Source: a virus
DNA length: 47,804 nt
IMG/VR virus record: IMGVR_UViG_3300018084_000006
Coordinates: 1-47,804 of that record
Strand: one strand, 5' to 3'
Shown here in pieces: positions 35,258 through 42,183 of this stretch. Below the pieces are notes generated by a model. The model made no database searches. It saw only the letters and a program-made list of their open reading frames with translations, and was not told the DNA's origin. Each line of letters opens with the position of its first letter. The stretch's first letter is position 1. The translations under genes and the position numbers were made by a program.

Positions 35258-35528
35258 ATTCAATCTCCTTTGAATTCATCTCTCTCTTCTTATCTCTAAT
35301 CCATTCTAATGCATCACTCATAGATCTAAAACGACGTAATTGCTTCTCATGAGTCTTAACCCATGAAGCTACTGTTATATCCTGACTAACTGAGCCAGTA
35401 CTTCTATTGAGAGATTTAGCTGTCTTCTCAATTGTCCACTGACTCTCACCTTTACACATACCCACATGGTAGTTGTATACCTGGACGGCTCGGTCTAACC
35501 AACCTAACTTAATTAGAGTGAGCTTCAT
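35250..35528 (-). CDS. HTH-type protein, possible regulator
   Basis: The start is ATG 35528 (92 residues), overlapping the upstream stop (ATGA). The segment WTIEKTAKSLNRSTGSVSQDITVASWV (written here in parts WTIEKTAKSLNRS and TGSVSQDI) has the shape of a helix-turn-helix of the type in ParB-like and sigma-like proteins, where TGSVSQDI is the recognition helix start. The C-terminal helix is basic (HEKQLRRFRS). It may bind DNA near the origin or act on transcription. Confidence 0.6.
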   Translation of the reverse strand: MKLTLIKLGWLDRAVQVYNYHVGMCKGESQWTIEKTAKSLNRSTGSVSQDITVASWVKTHEKQLRRFRSMSDALEWIRDKKREMNSKEIEFD

Positions 35529-36055
35529 ATTTTGGTTTTCCAGTGACAAATTGTGCACACGAAAGGCTCCTCTTTCAATCTAAAGGTTGATACTTCTAGA
35601 CCACACTTACTACACTTTCTAAGTTCAGATTCTTTAATCCTATTACCCTGTGCATCATACTTAACATCAGATTTAGGTTTATATTGAGGATTAGTCTCTC
35701 TATCCCAATATGTCCCACCTTTAACTGGATCTTCTTCAGCCGATTTCCAATAAGAATTCCATTTCCTGAACCAGTCATCCTGATAAAATTTAGCTTCTGG
35801 GCTACCTTGGGCTTCGTATGGCTTGCTTCTCCATTGAGGTTCAGAAGATCTCTTTATATCAGCCCAAGTCCCAGAATTAGATGTTGGATTACTAGCTGAC
35901 CTAAATTTGTCAGCCGCTATCCGAATAGGCTTAAATATGGCAAAGTCGTTCTCAGCTAGTATCTTGCAAGCCTTACGTGCGGCTAGGTTAGCTTCGTTGT
36001 CGCTTGGATTATTATTTGCTAATCTTATTATGCTCTTGAGTTTTTCTATGTCCAT
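35525..36055 (-). CDS. DUF2786-like protein with C-terminal zinc ribbon
   Basis: The protein has 176 residues. Residues 1-42 (KLKSIIRLANNNPSDNEANLAARKACKILAEN, read in two helices) match the DUF2786 pattern of two helices with an N/D-x-x-E-A-x-x-A-x-x-K motif. The middle is polar and Trp/Tyr rich. The end holds CSKCG and CTIC, a zinc ribbon. DUF2786 proteins are frequent in phages; the function is not known to me. Confidence 0.7.
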   Translation of the reverse strand: MDIEKLKSIIRLANNNPSDNEANLAARKACKILAENDFAIFKPIRIAADKFRSASNPTSNSGTWADIKRSSEPQWRSKPYEAQGSPEAKFYQDDWFRKWNSYWKSAEEDPVKGGTYWDRETNPQYKPKSDVKYDAQGNRIKESELRKCSKCGLEVSTFRLKEEPFVCTICHWKTKI

Positions 36056-36257
36056 GTGGAAGTCTTGTGAATGAACCTTTTGGATCGTCTTCGTAGAACC
36101 AATAACGATTAGCCTTATGTTGATAATCTTCTGGATTACGATATCGAAATATCCATACTCGATTACATTTAGGACACCAGCAAGTAGTCTTAATTAGAGA
36201 GTATGGAATCTGTCTTGGCTCACATCTTAGGCAATTCTCTCGACGTTTTCTTTTCAG
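36012..36257 (-). CDS. Zinc-binding hypothetical protein with probable CTG start
   Basis: The open frame extends into the tRNA gene, whose translation would give a meaningless N-terminus. The real product probably starts after it, but no ATG, GTG or TTG is available in frame. A CTG at 36257 has AGG 9 bases upstream and would give 81 residues with CLRC at residues 9-12 and CWCPKC near 26-31, which look like zinc ligands, then WIFRYRNPEDY. The overlap with the next gene is 44 bases. The zinc motifs argue for a real gene; the start is uncertain. Confidence 0.4.
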   Translation of the reverse strand: MKRKRRENCLRCEPRQIPYSLIKTTCWCPKCNRVWIFRYRNPEDYQHKANRYWFYEDDPKGSFTRLPHGHRKTQEHNKISK

Positions 36258-36277
36258 CCAAGTTAGCCTATCAAAAT

Positions 36278-36361
36278 TGGTGCCGGAGGAGGGAGTCGAA
36301 CCCTCATGACTTACGTCGAAGGATTTTAAGTCCTTTGTGTCTGCCATTTCACCACTCCGGC
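36278..36361 (-). tRNA. tRNA-Leu(UAA)
   Basis: The 84-base gene folds as a class II tRNA. The acceptor stem is GCCGGAG with CTCCGGC; the anticodon stem AAGGA/TCCTT holds the loop CTTAAAA, giving anticodon TAA. The variable arm is long, the T arm holds GGTTCGACTCC, and CCA is encoded at the 3' end. It would read UUA, a codon used often in the genes here. It lies within a leftward operon, so it is probably cut from a longer transcript. Confidence 0.92.
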
Positions 36362-36365
36362 TAAA

Positions 36366-36453
36366 TTACGGCTACAGTATAGGCATTTCTCATTGCCCGA
36401 TACTTTTACAGCCATTTACCCTCGGGCCTAGCGGGGTTTAACTGTAGCCGTAA
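36366..36453 (-). ncRNA. Large hairpin directly 5' of the tRNA
   Basis: A perfect 13-bp inverted repeat (TTACGGCTACAGT at 36366-36378, ACTGTAGCCGTAA at 36441-36453) closes a 62-base interior. Inside, GCCCGA/TCGGGC and GGCA/TGCC pairs give two or more inner helices. It is not a tRNA: there is no T-loop or anticodon stem. It lies four bases from the tRNA 5' end. It could be an RNase substrate that frees the tRNA, or a separate structured RNA. Confidence 0.55.
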
Positions 36454-36466
36454 ACTTATCTAACTA

Positions 36467-36847
36467 CTAGGTCAGTGTCTGGAAATCGGCAACGTCATTG
36501 AATTCGTTGCCCTTATCCGACTTACCACGTTTGATATAAACCTTGAGCTTCTGGCCAATCGCAGACTTGAAAAGCTCAGAAGTCAATTCATAACCCTTTT
36601 CCGGATCATATGGAAACTTAAGTGTGGCCCAGAGAGCCTTACCGAATCCAAGAGCCTTCTCATTGAACAGGCGCTTGACGGTATTGCCCTTGGAAGGACC
36701 ATCTAATACCTTAAAATAGAAAATACAATTGGTAGATCCATCGGTAGAAGCATCCTTCTCTTCATAATCCACAATCTCTACTGGATGCCAACCGGGTGGA
36801 ATGAGATCGCCACGTTTGAGATCGTCTGGTGTGAGAATTGCACGCAT
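36467..36847 (-). CDS. SSB-like protein (DUF669 type)
   Basis: The protein has 126 residues. PPGWHPVEIVDYEEKDAS, then NCIFYFKVLDGPSKGNTVKRLFNE and KLKVYIKRGKSDKGNEFNDV match phage OB-fold proteins of the DUF669 type, which bind single-stranded DNA. These lie beside Sak4-like recombinases in many phages, as here. It probably coats single strands during replication and annealing. The ATG lies 13 bases after a GAAGAGAC stretch. Confidence 0.7.
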   Translation of the reverse strand: MRAILTPDDLKRGDLIPPGWHPVEIVDYEEKDASTDGSTNCIFYFKVLDGPSKGNTVKRLFNEKALGFGKALWATLKFPYDPEKGYELTSELFKSAIGQKLKVYIKRGKSDKGNEFNDVADFQTLT

Positions 36848-36877
36848 GTTTGTTGTCTCTTCTTTCTGGTAAGTGGT

Positions 36878-37756
36878 TTACTTCTCCCAAGGCTTCTTAT
36901 CTGAAACCATTGGGACGACGTTTGGTTTGTTCATATTAGCAAATGGACTAGCTATTACTGGCTCGATAACCTGAGCTTCTAACTTAGCTACCTCTTCCTT
37001 CCAAACATCATAGAAGAGGCGATTTGTAATATCCATTTCACAATTTAATCCAATATTACTCTTTGCATAATCATCTCCAATTTGCTCGGTTGATACTAAA
37101 TATTGTAGTGTCGATCTGCCAGCAGCCCCGTCCCAATTCGACTTCTTAGAGAAATGGTAAATCTCTGAGAATTGACCTGGGATGATTCCGGCTACCTTGC
37201 TGCCATAAGTAACAATAGAATTAACTTTAGACACTTTCATACCAGCACCAGTCCCTTCAATCTTCATGGACGGTAGTGGATGACAGGTCCAAATAACGTG
37301 GCATGGCAACACTCTGCAAATATCTAATGCCTGAGTGACAAGTGAAGTCTCAACCTTATACTCATCAAAATCAGGTATAATTCTATCCTTATTTTTATCC
37401 TTTTTATTATCTCTAAAACCTAATGACCAATTAACACAGGCTGAGGTCATTGTAGTCACAGAGTCATTAATAATAGCAACATAACGACAATCTCGACTTA
37501 ACTTGAACATCATGTTGAGATATTCGTTAGCATTGTGTGCGCCATATACCTCAAACTCAATATTCTTTAAAATTTGTGGGTCATGCTTCTTATAAAATTG
37601 AACCAATTCAATCGGACCTTTCTTGTCCCAATATGATAGGAACACAGGCCCGAGTTTGGCAAATGAAGCAGCGGCTATAGTCTTTCCAAATCCCCACGGG
37701 CCTTTCAGAAGGAAAGACATATAATCGTGAGATGCACTAAGCTGATCTAACTTCAC
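36878..37756 (-). CDS. Sak4-like recombinase, AAA_24/RecA-fold ATPase
   Basis: The protein has 292 residues from a GTG start that overlaps the upstream stop (GTGA). The Walker A GPWGFGKT is at residues 19-26; VAIINDSVTTMTSA (about 92-105) is the Walker B strand; the later VIWTCHPLP fits a sensor strand. The arrangement and size match single-strand annealing/strand exchange proteins of Sak4 type, which work with an SSB and a nuclease. All three occur in this block. It should repair or recombine phage DNA. Confidence 0.75.
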   Translation of the reverse strand: MKLDQLSASHDYMSFLLKGPWGFGKTIAAASFAKLGPVFLSYWDKKGPIELVQFYKKHDPQILKNIEFEVYGAHNANEYLNMMFKLSRDCRYVAIINDSVTTMTSACVNWSLGFRDNKKDKNKDRIIPDFDEYKVETSLVTQALDICRVLPCHVIWTCHPLPSMKIEGTGAGMKVSKVNSIVTYGSKVAGIIPGQFSEIYHFSKKSNWDGAAGRSTLQYLVSTEQIGDDYAKSNIGLNCEMDITNRLFYDVWKEEVAKLEAQVIEPVIASPFANMNKPNVVPMVSDKKPWEK

Positions 37757-37956
37757 GATATTTCATCCAGTCTTTCTTGAAGATCTGCTATTAACATTCT
37801 AACTACAATCGGATCCATTAATACAGTTGCAGTATTAGTTAGTGGTGAAAATGTTCCCTCAGATAATCTAACCCCGATAGAAATCTTCATCTCATTTGGT
37901 ATGGAATGCACCCATAACTGATACTTCTTGCTAACATTATATACTTCTGGTTTCAT
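37753..37956 (-). CDS. Hypothetical small protein
   Basis: The protein has 67 residues: two strands (KYQLWVHSIPNEMKISIGV) and a C-terminal helix (VVRMLIADLQERLDEI). It overlaps the recombinase start (GTGA), so translation is probably coupled. No family recognised. Confidence 0.55.
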   Translation of the reverse strand: MKPEVYNVSKKYQLWVHSIPNEMKISIGVRLSEGTFSPLTNTATVLMDPIVVRMLIADLQERLDEIS

Positions 37957-38324
37957 TAAACCTTCTCTACTCTAATCGGTCGTGTCTCACGCCTTAATAC
38001 TGCAACAATCTTAACAATAATAGCACATTCTTTATCTTCACGTTCCATAATAGCTTTTGCATGTTCAACAGCCTTCTCGTATGTTGAATGGGACCACTCA
38101 GCATTGCATCCACTCTCAATAGCTGTTGCAATATGAGCTGCGCCGACGTAAAACTTGTTGATTTCCATGATGTCAAATTTCCTTTTCTTTTTATTGAATG
38201 ACCAGTGAGTGCTTCTGATTTCTTTGTGTGTTAATCTTTCTGGAATATAATCATTAGCTTGATAATAATCATCATCAGCTAGTAGATACATTCTCTCTAT
38301 ATCAAGTTCGGCCATATCGCCCAT
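37956..38324 (-). CDS. Hypothetical protein
   Basis: The protein has 122 residues: an acidic N-terminus (LADDDYYQANDYIPE), then a mixed domain ending in ECAIIVKIVAVLRRETRP. The helix HSTYEKAVEHAKAIMERED may bind a partner. The ATG overlaps the upstream stop by one base. Function unknown. Confidence 0.55.
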   Translation of the reverse strand: MGDMAELDIERMYLLADDDYYQANDYIPERLTHKEIRSTHWSFNKKKRKFDIMEINKFYVGAAHIATAIESGCNAEWSHSTYEKAVEHAKAIMEREDKECAIIVKIVAVLRRETRPIRVEKV

Positions 38325-38680
38325 TAAATATCCTCATCTCTTTCAATTGTTACAACTTTGCCTAGCCGCTCACGTAATGAACTAGTAGTATCTTTAGCCA
38401 TGTCGGCCAATGCGGCTTGAGGTCTTAACTTACTAATAAACTTGGTATTACCTTCTGAATCTTGAACCTTCATCTTGCCACAGCGGGTGCAATGTGGCTT
38501 TGCTAATTTAACACTATACTCATTCATAGTGAATTCGTCACCACAAATGTTGCAAATAGTTTTCTTACCTAAAGCGAGAGCGGCTTCGATCTTATAATTG
38601 CAGTCCAACGTGCAGAAGTATACCTTTGTCCCGTTGGAATATCGATGCCTCCTTAACTTATGAACGTGTCTTTCAGTCAT
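38324..38680 (-). CDS. Zinc-finger protein with three CxxC/CxxxC pairs
   Basis: The protein has 118 residues. CTLDC near 23-27, CNICG near 41-45 and CTRCG near 61-65, with H and K in between, suggest two small zinc folds. The rest is helical and ends with a basic helix (SLRERLGKVVTIERDED). It may bind DNA or RNA. It touches the starts of both neighbours. Confidence 0.65.
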   Translation of the reverse strand: MTERHVHKLRRHRYSNGTKVYFCTLDCNYKIEAALALGKKTICNICGDEFTMNEYSVKLAKPHCTRCGKMKVQDSEGNTKFISKLRPQAALADMAKDTTSSLRERLGKVVTIERDEDI

Positions 38681-39021
38681 TATTGAAGTCTCACTTCCTC
38701 TGGTAAACCTTGGATATTAATCTCAACTACAACAAGGTCGGTAGCCTTACGACCATCATCCTTGCATCTAATATCAGAGTCACCATCATAATCATGAAAT
38801 ACAGTAGCGTTAGGAGTAATAGCCCACATCGAAATACAACGAGCTGCTTTCCTACGTGTATCGAGTAATCGTGGTACTGGTTCAGCATTAACCATTCTAC
38901 CAGTTAAGTCTTCTAAGTTAGCGGTCTGAATGGCTGGGTTCCAGTGGGAATAGCCACGATTTCTCTTGCCTAATGGCATCAACATTCCAGTAGCTTTATG
39001 CATGATGACGTAGAAGATCAT
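38680..39021 (-). CDS. Hypothetical protein
   Basis: The protein has 113 residues. It begins with MIFYVIMHKATGMLMP and has VPRLLDTRRKAARCISMWA in the middle, a helix of a type I have seen in phage hypothetical proteins (marking rows of DTRR-KAA). The end is a beta strand set (DLVVVEINIQGLP). No function assigned. Confidence 0.6.
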   Translation of the reverse strand: MIFYVIMHKATGMLMPLGKRNRGYSHWNPAIQTANLEDLTGRMVNAEPVPRLLDTRRKAARCISMWAITPNATVFHDYDGDSDIRCKDDGRKATDLVVVEINIQGLPEEVRLQ

Positions 39022-39239
39022 TTTGGAACCTCTCTAAGAGCCTCTCTTATCATAATAAGATTCTCATAATCTTCATCTTCAATCCTAGCATGACACCAAG
39101 AGCAAGCTATGAAGTTTCCACCATTTTTAGGAAACATAATTATAAAGTATCCAATTTTACAATGTATACACTGTAATGGATCGCTAAGCCCTTGCTTCTC
39201 AGCTCTCTGACGACTCTGTAGCTTTGTCCATACTTTCAT
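39018..39239 (-). CDS. Small zinc-ribbon protein
   Basis: The start is set at ATG 39239 (73 residues), with GGAT about 8 bases upstream; an upstream frame to 39308 would extend deep into the nuclease gene. CIHC at about 24-27 and CSWCH near 45-49 form a zinc ribbon with an intervening beta part. It overlaps the nuclease gene by 41 bases. A helper of the nuclease is possible but unproven. Confidence 0.55.
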   Translation of the reverse strand: MKVWTKLQSRQRAEKQGLSDPLQCIHCKIGYFIIMFPKNGGNFIACSWCHARIEDEDYENLIMIREALREVPK

Positions 39240-40116
39240 TGACTTTATCCGCAATCTGCTCTGATGTTTTCTTAAGCCCCTTAGTAACATCCCAAGGTTC
39301 GCCATCAATAAACAATGTCATTAGCTTATGCTCAGCGGCAGATTCACCTGAGCTATCGCAAACATCATAATATTCACACTTTCGATTGAACTTGTCACAG
39401 CTTGTCTCATTCTGAGGCCAATAGTTATTGATGAGACAGTCCACATAATGCTCGATTACGGCTGTGATGTTACGTTTCCACTGATCAAGATACAAATGAT
39501 CAAATGAAAGTGGAACACGAGTAAACTTCTCGTGGGCTGGGACAGTCTTCTGAAGTCCAATTTTATTAACTAGAAGATAATTGCTATTTAGAGCATTAAC
39601 GTAATTCTTGAATTGATTTGACATTCGACCAGTGGGGTAGGAACGTTCGAATGACTTGTGGTCTATAGGTAGGTTAGTATAGCGGTTGTCGTTAATGATT
39701 AAGTCTATTTTGCCAGAAAGGAAGAACTTCCATTCTTCAGTCTCATGTAGAAGATATAAGAAAGATTTCTCAACCTCAACTATCTGAAACTGTTGATCGG
39801 CTACTCTCCAGTAATCAAAGTATTCTTCCATCACGTCGATTACACGAAGGATATCGTCTACTTCCAAATCCGTATCGACGCCGGCACTACGAACGGCTGA
39901 GAGAGCTTTGGTAACAGCATCATAATAATTAACACCATTTTTAATGTCTTCGTAATATGATTCAGCCGCCAAATGGATAAGCGTTCCGCGGTCGAGTGGA
40001 GCGGCTTTTGTAATTGGAACCTTTAAACGACGATATCTATTACTATACTTCCGTTCACATAGACGGAAGGTATCGTATTGAGATATATCCATTACGATGT
40101 TTAGTTTCTCAGTCAT
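39199..40116 (-). CDS. PD-(D/E)XK nuclease, Cas4/RecB-like with Fe-S cysteines
   Basis: The protein has 305 residues. It shows GTLIHLAAE (His motif), GKIDLIIND (Asp motif, about 130-140) and NLPIDHKSF (D-x-K, about 148-156), the core of RecB-family nucleases. Cysteines C20, C240, C247 and C253 are spaced as in Cas4 and AddB, where they hold a 4Fe-4S cluster. It is expected to resect double-strand ends to make 3' single strands for the Sak4-like recombinase and SSB. The ATG overlaps the upstream gene (ATGA). Confidence 0.82.
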   Translation of the reverse strand: MTEKLNIVMDISQYDTFRLCERKYSNRYRRLKVPITKAAPLDRGTLIHLAAESYYEDIKNGVNYYDAVTKALSAVRSAGVDTDLEVDDILRVIDVMEEYFDYWRVADQQFQIVEVEKSFLYLLHETEEWKFFLSGKIDLIINDNRYTNLPIDHKSFERSYPTGRMSNQFKNYVNALNSNYLLVNKIGLQKTVPAHEKFTRVPLSFDHLYLDQWKRNITAVIEHYVDCLINNYWPQNETSCDKFNRKCEYYDVCDSSGESAAEHKLMTLFIDGEPWDVTKGLKKTSEQIADKVNESMDKATESSES

Positions 40117-40313
40117 TTAATCTTCTTATCAAACTTTACCACTTCCACATTTTCAATACCCATTTTATCAAAAATAGTTGCTAGTACATCTCGAATTTGG
40201 TCTAACAAAATAAATGAATTACCATATGTTCTAATCTCACCACAATCTATACGATCTACATCGACTCTAATAAAATCAGTATAGTTAACTAAAGTGACTT
40301 TAACTTTACTCAT
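40113..40313 (-). CDS. Hypothetical small protein
   Basis: The protein has 66 residues. Strands (KVKVTLVNYTDFIRVDV) and a helix (LDQIRDVLATIFDKMG) suggest a small alpha/beta domain. It overlaps the nuclease start. No family recognised. Confidence 0.5.
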   Translation of the reverse strand: MSKVKVTLVNYTDFIRVDVDRIDCGEIRTYGNSFILLDQIRDVLATIFDKMGIENVEVVKFDKKIK

Positions 40314-40558
40314 CTTATCCTCTGCTTAACTACATCTAATAACGTTCTAAAGTCAGGGCTAAGTATATAAGTGCAGAATTCTAAGTGCTGAGCAGTTTGT
40401 TCTTCAGTAACAATCATAAACTTAGAACCATCACGCATTACAAACATCCTATGAGTAGCTACATATTCTTTAATATCATTCTCAAATTTATGTTTAAACC
40501 ATTCATAAGCATACTGAAAACTTTTAGCTACGATTGCTGTTGGCAGTTGTTTATTCAT
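40310..40558 (-). CDS. Hypothetical small protein
   Basis: The protein has 82 residues, with a helix (AKSFQYAYEWFKHKFENDIKE, read in two turns), a strand pair (MFVMRDGSKFMIVTEEQ) and a final helix. It overlaps both neighbours by one to four bases. Function unknown. Confidence 0.55.
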   Translation of the reverse strand: MNKQLPTAIVAKSFQYAYEWFKHKFENDIKEYVATHRMFVMRDGSKFMIVTEEQTAQHLEFCTYILSPDFRTLLDVVKQRIR

Positions 40559-40839
40559 TACTTCCTCTGGTCTGCTAGAATGAAATCAAGTTCTTGTAAT
40601 GATTTATCTTTAATTTCAGTAGCAACTTTATTAATCTTATCGTTAATTTGATTAAGCGTTAAATCTCCAATATCTGGACCAGTCAGTATTGCTTCTCTAC
40701 CTGCATCTAATTGAAATGCAACTAGCCGCAATGCCCCCGTTGTGGTAAAGTCAATTGGAAAATTCATAGCTGCGAGTAACCGAGTAATTAACTCAGCTCG
40801 ATCAACTATATCTTTCTTCCATTTAAGATCATCTGTCAT
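40558..40839 (-). CDS. Hypothetical helical protein
   Basis: The protein has 93 residues, all helical by eye (ELITRLLAAMNFPIDF and QINDKINKVATEIKDKS). It has no zinc or enzyme motif. Its stop and start share bases with neighbours. No family recognised. Confidence 0.55.
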   Translation of the reverse strand: MTDDLKWKKDIVDRAELITRLLAAMNFPIDFTTTGALRLVAFQLDAGREAILTGPDIGDLTLNQINDKINKVATEIKDKSLQELDFILADQRK

Positions 40840-41036
40840 TAGTTAGTTCCTCGATAGTAGCTGCCATCTTCCCTGAAGTAGAAGGCTGCAAAATATAGTT
40901 TGGGCCAATCGGTGACAGTGAGAACGGCTACGAGTCCATAGCCTTCTCCAATATCAAGTCTGCATTTATAATTATAATCCTTTTGAAACATCTCACGCAT
41001 CTTGAGCGCGTTGTCGATTCCAGCTGGGCTGCTCAT
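40839..41036 (-). CDS. Hypothetical small protein
   Basis: The protein has 65 residues, beginning with a helix and continuing with strands rich in Tyr (GYGLVAVLTVTDWPKLYFAA, FYFREDGSYYRG). It overlaps the upstream gene (ATGA). No family recognised. Confidence 0.5.
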   Translation of the reverse strand: MSSPAGIDNALKMREMFQKDYNYKCRLDIGEGYGLVAVLTVTDWPKLYFAAFYFREDGSYYRGTN

Positions 41037-41644
41037 TCTTTTTCCTCTCCTGTAAGTTTCATAATCTCGAATGCAATTTCTTGTAGGTCTTTCTCATCCC
41101 CAAATTGAAAACTACCAATGGGATATACTTTAACTCCACCATCAGATAGGTTAACTACTTTCTTAAGATGAATATCGTTTCCATACTGTTCAGCGTGGAA
41201 TTGATATCCAATGGGATGTGGCTTAGAGTATTCTCTTACGCGAGATACTCTCCAAACCCTCTCTATCTTCTGTGATAATCTAGCGGAATTTTGTAGTTCA
41301 ATCTCAGTCTTAGACTGATTATCACAGATGTAAATCGTGTGGTCCCGAACTTCAAGCGCGATGTAATGCTTGGGAATCGTAACCAGATACATGGCTGGTA
41401 GCATCTTAATTAGAACTGAACCAGCCCAAAAGATCGATCTTCCTTTAAACGATGGGATCTCTGTAAATTCGAGACCCATTGCATTACCTGCCTTCATTAA
41501 ATCGACAGGATATACTCCTCTAATCTTGAATTGACCATTAGCTTTTGTAATTTCTTCAGCACATGAATCAGTATCTAGTCCAGTGAATATCGAAAGGACG
41601 GCTGGACCACAGAAGATATTCATTCCGAATTGAACTTCGTCCAT
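41033..41644 (-). CDS. Papain-like cysteine peptidase or related fold
   Basis: The protein has 203 residues. N-x-x-CGPAVLSIFTG (Cys12) near the N-terminus, PKHYIALEV (His93) and IYICDNQS (Asp108/Asn109) give a Cys-His-Asp set in the order used by papain-like and C39-like enzymes. Such folds cut peptides, amides or ubiquitin-like links. A stretch after the triad is beta-rich and polar. Nothing shows the substrate; host-protein processing is one option. The stop overlaps the next gene. Confidence 0.55.
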   Translation of the reverse strand: MDEVQFGMNIFCGPAVLSIFTGLDTDSCAEEITKANGQFKIRGVYPVDLMKAGNAMGLEFTEIPSFKGRSIFWAGSVLIKMLPAMYLVTIPKHYIALEVRDHTIYICDNQSKTEIELQNSARLSQKIERVWRVSRVREYSKPHPIGYQFHAEQYGNDIHLKKVVNLSDGGVKVYPIGSFQFGDEKDLQEIAFEIMKLTGEEKE

Positions 41645-41838
41645 TAGGCAATCTCAATATATCCATCACCTTTTTGCAGATGATGGTTAGATGATTTAGT
41701 GTAAACATCAGCTATTTGATAATTAGCCTCTGCTGGCATAAAGATTGGTTCTTGTCCATCATATTCTCTGTATGCAATCATAATTGGAATATCATCACTA
41801 AATGGCTCAAGCATTTTGATTAGATCAGCTTTAGTCAT
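41644..41838 (-). CDS. Hypothetical small protein
   Basis: The protein has 64 residues. It starts MTKADLIKMLEPFSDDIPIM, a short helix and acidic turn that I know from many small phage proteins, then a strand set (GDGYIEIA). The ATG has GGAGACA about 5 bases upstream. Function unknown. Confidence 0.6.
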   Translation of the reverse strand: MTKADLIKMLEPFSDDIPIMIAYREYDGQEPIFMPAEANYQIADVYTKSSNHHLQKGDGYIEIA

Positions 41839-41854
41839 TTAATTGTCTCCTTCC

Positions 41855-42004
41855 TTACTCTTCTTCAATGTAGTATTGTCCAATAATAAAATCTAATGAT
41901 AGTAGAGCTAATGAAAATGTAAAGTGAACATGCCCTTCACATCGGCAATCAATTTCAATGCCGAATCGAAATGTCCACGGGTGAGTGATGAGTGCTATGT
42001 GCAT
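41855..42004 (-). CDS. Hypothetical short protein
   Basis: This short gene encodes 49 residues from ATG 42004, which overlaps the upstream TAA by one base (TAATG). It is beta-rich with CRC near residue 20 and an acidic end (YYIEEE). The coupling with the neighbour supports it. No family recognised. Confidence 0.5.
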   Translation of the reverse strand: MHIALITHPWTFRFGIEIDCRCEGHVHFTFSLALLSLDFIIGQYYIEEE

Positions 42005-42183
42005 TAGCTCTCTTTTACTGGGAGCAGCATAATTATATCTTTTATTTCGAAGGCAAAAATTGCATCTTGAACTGATGGATTTTCTTCAATTAATTCATTA
42101 CATATAATCTCACATGTTTCCTTGAGAGAACGAAATTCATTTGTAGCAATCTCAAGGCAGAAAAGAACTTTTACAGTTTCCAT
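42004..42183 (-). CDS. Hypothetical short protein
   Basis: This short gene encodes 59 residues beginning METVKVLFCLEIATNEF. It overlaps the helicase end by 13 bases and has GAAGG just upstream of the ATG. Mixed strand and helix; two cysteines (9 and 24). Probably translated with the helicase. Function unknown. Confidence 0.55.
   Translation of the reverse strand: METVKVLFCLEIATNEFRSLKETCEIICNELIEENPSVQDAIFAFEIKDIIMLLPVKES

Noticed and set aside
36258-36347. N-terminal extension of the zinc-motif frame through the tRNA
   Set aside because: The tRNA fold is complete, so the peptide from this part is not a real N-terminus.
36366-36453. Second tRNA gene upstream of tRNA-Leu
   Set aside because: The closing stem is 13 bp, and there is no D arm, T-loop or anticodon arm of normal size.
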